A stretch of 64,000 bases of DNA from Andreprevotia sp. IGB-42. Its GTDB lineage: Bacteria > Pseudomonadota > Gammaproteobacteria > Burkholderiales > Chitinibacteraceae. Positions 63,288 through 64,000 of this stretch are shown piece by piece (the stretch's first letter is position 1; every line of letters starts with the position of its first letter). The translations under genes and the position numbers were made by a program. The DNA lies in assembly GCF_009848685.1 (NCBI RefSeq), contig NZ_WXTX01000013.1, positions 62,001 to 126,000 on the forward strand, written 5' to 3'. The notes beneath the pieces are model-generated. The model worked only from the letters and a program-made list of their open reading frames with translations, ran no database searches and had not been told where the DNA came from.

Positions 63288-64000
63288 CTACAGCACATGC
63301 CCCAGTCGCCCCAGTGCGAAAGCCAGCAAACCGGCCAGCAGTACGAAGCCGCCAGCCAGGCGCCCCTTGCCACCCGCAGCAACTGCTGCGCACAGGATGA
63401 TGCCGGCTGGCAGCCCCCAAGGCGCTGGCAGCCACGATAGTGCCAGCAGCATGGGCAGGCTGGCAGCCAGCCATGCCAGCATGCTGAGCATGCCACATAA
63501 CCCCCTGCCGGGCAGGCCGGGTGCCAGTGCAGGCAATCTGACCTGCAGCGCAGGCCATACGCGGCTGGCATCCGCGCGCAGCGCCGCAGTCAGTGCCAGT
63601 GCTTCACTGGCTGTTGCGCCAGCTGCCAGCAACTGACCGGTGATGCCCACGCTGTCTTCCGGCCCGGGCAGATCTGTGTCGTCCCGGCCGACTGGTGGAG
63701 CAGTGCGGATTGCACGCCAGCCTTGCCAGGCCATGCCGCCCAGCATCAGCAGCCAGACCGTAAAAAGCTGGATGGCCGGTAGTCTGTCAAATCCGGCCAG
63801 CAGTGCGGGAAGTGCGGTGCACGCCAGCGCACTGTCACCGGCAACCTGCGCCAGCCGCTGCCACAGTGGTGCCATGCTGCGCGTATAGAGCGCCAATCCC
63901 GGCAGTTTCTGTTGCCTGAGCCAAGGCCATACCAGTGCAGGGCCGCCTCTGCGCAGCAGTATTGCGGCAGGATGCAGGCGCGACGGGGGGGGCGACGCAG
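63288..64000 (-). CDS. Membrane protein, N-terminus beyond the window edge (partial)
   Basis: The frame remains open from the stop at 63288 to the window end at 64000 with no stop, so the gene is cut at its 5' end. The TTG at 63896 is not needed as a start: codons before it (..[13 protein letters not shown]) read like continuous protein. At least 237 residues are visible, with hydrophobic segments near [48 protein letters not shown] and [15 protein letters not shown]. No family recognised. Confidence 0.6.
   Translation of the reverse strand, partial: ASPPPSRLHPAAILLRRGGPALVWPWLRQQKLPGLALYTRSMAPLWQRLAQVAGDSALACTALPALLAGFDRLPAIQLFTVWLLMLGGMAWQGWRAIRTAPPVGRDDTDLPGPEDSVGITGQLLAAGATASEALALTAALRADASRVWPALQVRLPALAPGLPGRGLCGMLSMLAWLAASLPMLLALSWLPAPWGLPAGIILCAAVAAGGKGRLAGGFVLLAGLLAFALGRLGHVL

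Noticed and set aside
1-64000. tRNA, rRNA, CRISPR or transposon
   Set aside because: Scanned the intergenic stretches by eye; no cloverleaf-like segment ending in CCA, no spaced direct-repeat array and no transposase motif seen. A tRNAscan or Infernal run would be decisive.

Overview
The window is about 62-64% GC and densely coded. It looks like the chromosome of a free-living, flagellated betaproteobacterium. Neisseriales (a Chitinibacteraceae-like genus) is my best guess. This rests on the gmk-rpoZ-spoT order, the pepP-ubiH pair, an HslV with a short propeptide, and ordinary betaproteobacterial housekeeping genes. The placement is inferred from gene content only. I see no rRNA, tRNA, CRISPR array, insertion sequence or prophage.

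Layout. 1-5.2 kb: thiS, spoT, rpoZ, gmk and a large flagellin gene, all on the minus strand. 5.6-11.6 kb: a plus-strand cluster of two DUF1254 genes (the second cut by one amber codon), an outer-membrane-type protein and an SdsA-like alkylsulfatase. 11.7-17.8 kb: two converging operons. TPR protein plus HupE/UreJ_2 protein runs on plus; DUF4331 protein, lipoprotein, small periplasmic protein and two HupE/UreJ permease-like proteins run on minus. This is the best candidate for an undescribed system. 18.2-22.6 kb: a SRAP-family protein without its catalytic Cys2, yicC, a Ser/Thr kinase with a PP2C phosphatase, and rph. 22.6-24.8 kb: a PhoX phosphatase behind a three-unit Pho box. 24.9-31.2 kb: dusA, a retropepsin-like protease, rdgB, a 73-residue orphan, hemW, a yqjD-yqjE-yqjK-like trio, a Cys-pair repeat protein and a CsbD protein. 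31.4-35 kb: ridA, trmB and flgP-flgT with a small third gene. 35.2-39.7 kb: birA-coaX-SPOR operon, hslV without hslU, and a STAS protein. 39.9-49.6 kb: a giant DUF748 protein, two SRPBCC proteins, a DUF1444-like protein, and metR divergent from metE. 49.7-54.7 kb: small enzymes, two solute-binding proteins, trmO, a patatin lipoprotein and a tandem intergenic repeat. 54.6-64 kb: a receiver-GGDEF diguanylate cyclase, ubiH, pepP, a cyclase-SH3-M48 operon, yebC, and a membrane protein cut by the window edge.

Many genes are translationally coupled by ATGA or GTGA overlaps: dusA/protease, rdgB/73-aa gene, yqjE/yqjK, flgT/small gene, birA/coaX/SPOR, pepP/ubiH, and cyclase/SH3/M48. Starts were chosen from ribosome-binding sites, such overlaps and family N-termini where these disagreed with the longest open frame. 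All family names come from recognising motifs by eye; no database search was run.
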